Positions 55,638-55,711 of a stretch of DNA of 55,711 nt are shown piece by piece; position 1 is the first letter of the stretch, and every line of letters begins with the position of its first letter. The notes beneath the pieces are model-generated. The model saw nothing but the letters and a program-made list of their open reading frames with translations. It searched no databases and had not been told where the DNA came from. Both the position numbers and the translations under genes were made by a program. The stretch spans positions 1 through 55,711 of the forward strand of contig NZ_CAJHBT010000018.1 of NCBI RefSeq assembly GCF_904846675.1, written 5' to 3'. The DNA is from Psychrobacter urativorans (GTDB taxonomy: Bacteria; Pseudomonadota; Gammaproteobacteria; Pseudomonadales; Moraxellaceae).

Positions 55638-55711
55638 ACCGCCCCGGTATTGTCGGAGACTCAACAATCTGAGAGAATACGACAATGAAAACACGAAACT
55701 ACACTCCCGAG
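55635..55711 (+). mobile_element. Left end of an IS3-like insertion sequence
   Basis: TGAACCGCCCCGG at 55635 looks like the terminal inverted repeat of IS3-family elements. A leader of about 50 bp follows, then an open frame. The element continues past the window, so its right end and target duplication cannot be checked. Confidence 0.65.
55685..55711 (+). CDS. Partial IS3-family OrfA
   Basis: Nine codons only (MKTRNYTPE), preceded by GAGAG. The start MKxRxYTPE is typical for the helix-turn-helix OrfA of IS3-family transposases. Rest of the gene is outside the window. Confidence 0.6.

Noticed and set aside
1..55711. CRISPR array, prophage or integrative element
   Set aside because: No regularly spaced repeats, integrase or phage genes were seen; the only mobile DNA is the two insertion sequences.

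Overview
The window looks like a chromosomal segment of a gamma-proteobacterium of the Moraxellaceae, most probably Psychrobacter. The grounds are a moderately low GC content, a fused prephenate dehydrogenase/EPSP synthase (TyrA-AroA) in a pheA-hisC-tyrA/aroA cluster, and housekeeping proteins with Asn/Asp/Ser-rich insertions typical of that group. This is inferred from reading the sequence; no database search was possible.

Layout. (1) 0.3-3.6 kb: an OmpR-type response regulator and its histidine kinase (minus strand), divergent from a Spy/CpxP-like lipoprotein made of two nearly identical modules, which suggests an envelope-stress circuit. (2) 3.8-7.3 kb: a periplasmic gamma-glutamyltransferase, a decayed IS5-family element and a DUF4236 membrane protein. 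(3) 7.6-14.4 kb, plus strand: dnaE, an orphan Hpt protein coupled to the tRNA methyltransferase gene trmJ, a YtoQ protein and a serine acetyltransferase. (4) 14.8-17.6 kb, minus strand: a DUF924 gene broken by an in-frame stop, folK, folB and a RarD-like transporter. (5) 18-22.8 kb, minus strand: the aromatic amino-acid cluster pheA-hisC-tyrA/aroA. (6) 23.3-36 kb: mixed metabolism, including transaldolase, apt, rubredoxin with an alpha/beta hydrolase, a WG-repeat protein, an EamA transporter, a 57-residue membrane protein, a uracil-type permease, serine dehydratase, a DUF4377 lipoprotein, argJ and xthA. (7) 36.2-40.3 kb, plus strand: a hotdog thioesterase, a FetAB-like ABC exporter and fadD. 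(8) 40.4-44.9 kb, minus strand: acyl-CoA dehydrogenase, APH-fold kinase, histidine phosphatase and SDR, resembling the ACAD10/11 (LvaA/LvaC) route for hydroxyacyl-CoA. (9) 45-48.5 kb: an S49 peptidase and aspS. (10) 48.7-55.7 kb: a surface-glycan region with an LpxL-like acyltransferase, a DxD glycosyltransferase, a WaaZ-like protein, a GT4 glycosyltransferase, an unrecognised protein, a tail-anchored DxD protein, and rmlB cut off by an IS3-like element at the window edge.

The most useful observations are three broken genes (DUF924, the IS5 transposase and rmlB), the duplicated Spy-like protein beside its probable regulator, the ACAD/APH operon with a hexanucleotide repeat in its leader, the poorly known LPS-core genes at the right end, and several short regulatory candidates. 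No CRISPR array, rRNA or tRNA was recognised. No clearly new system was found; the right-end glycan genes and the Spy-like two-module protein are the least well explained parts.
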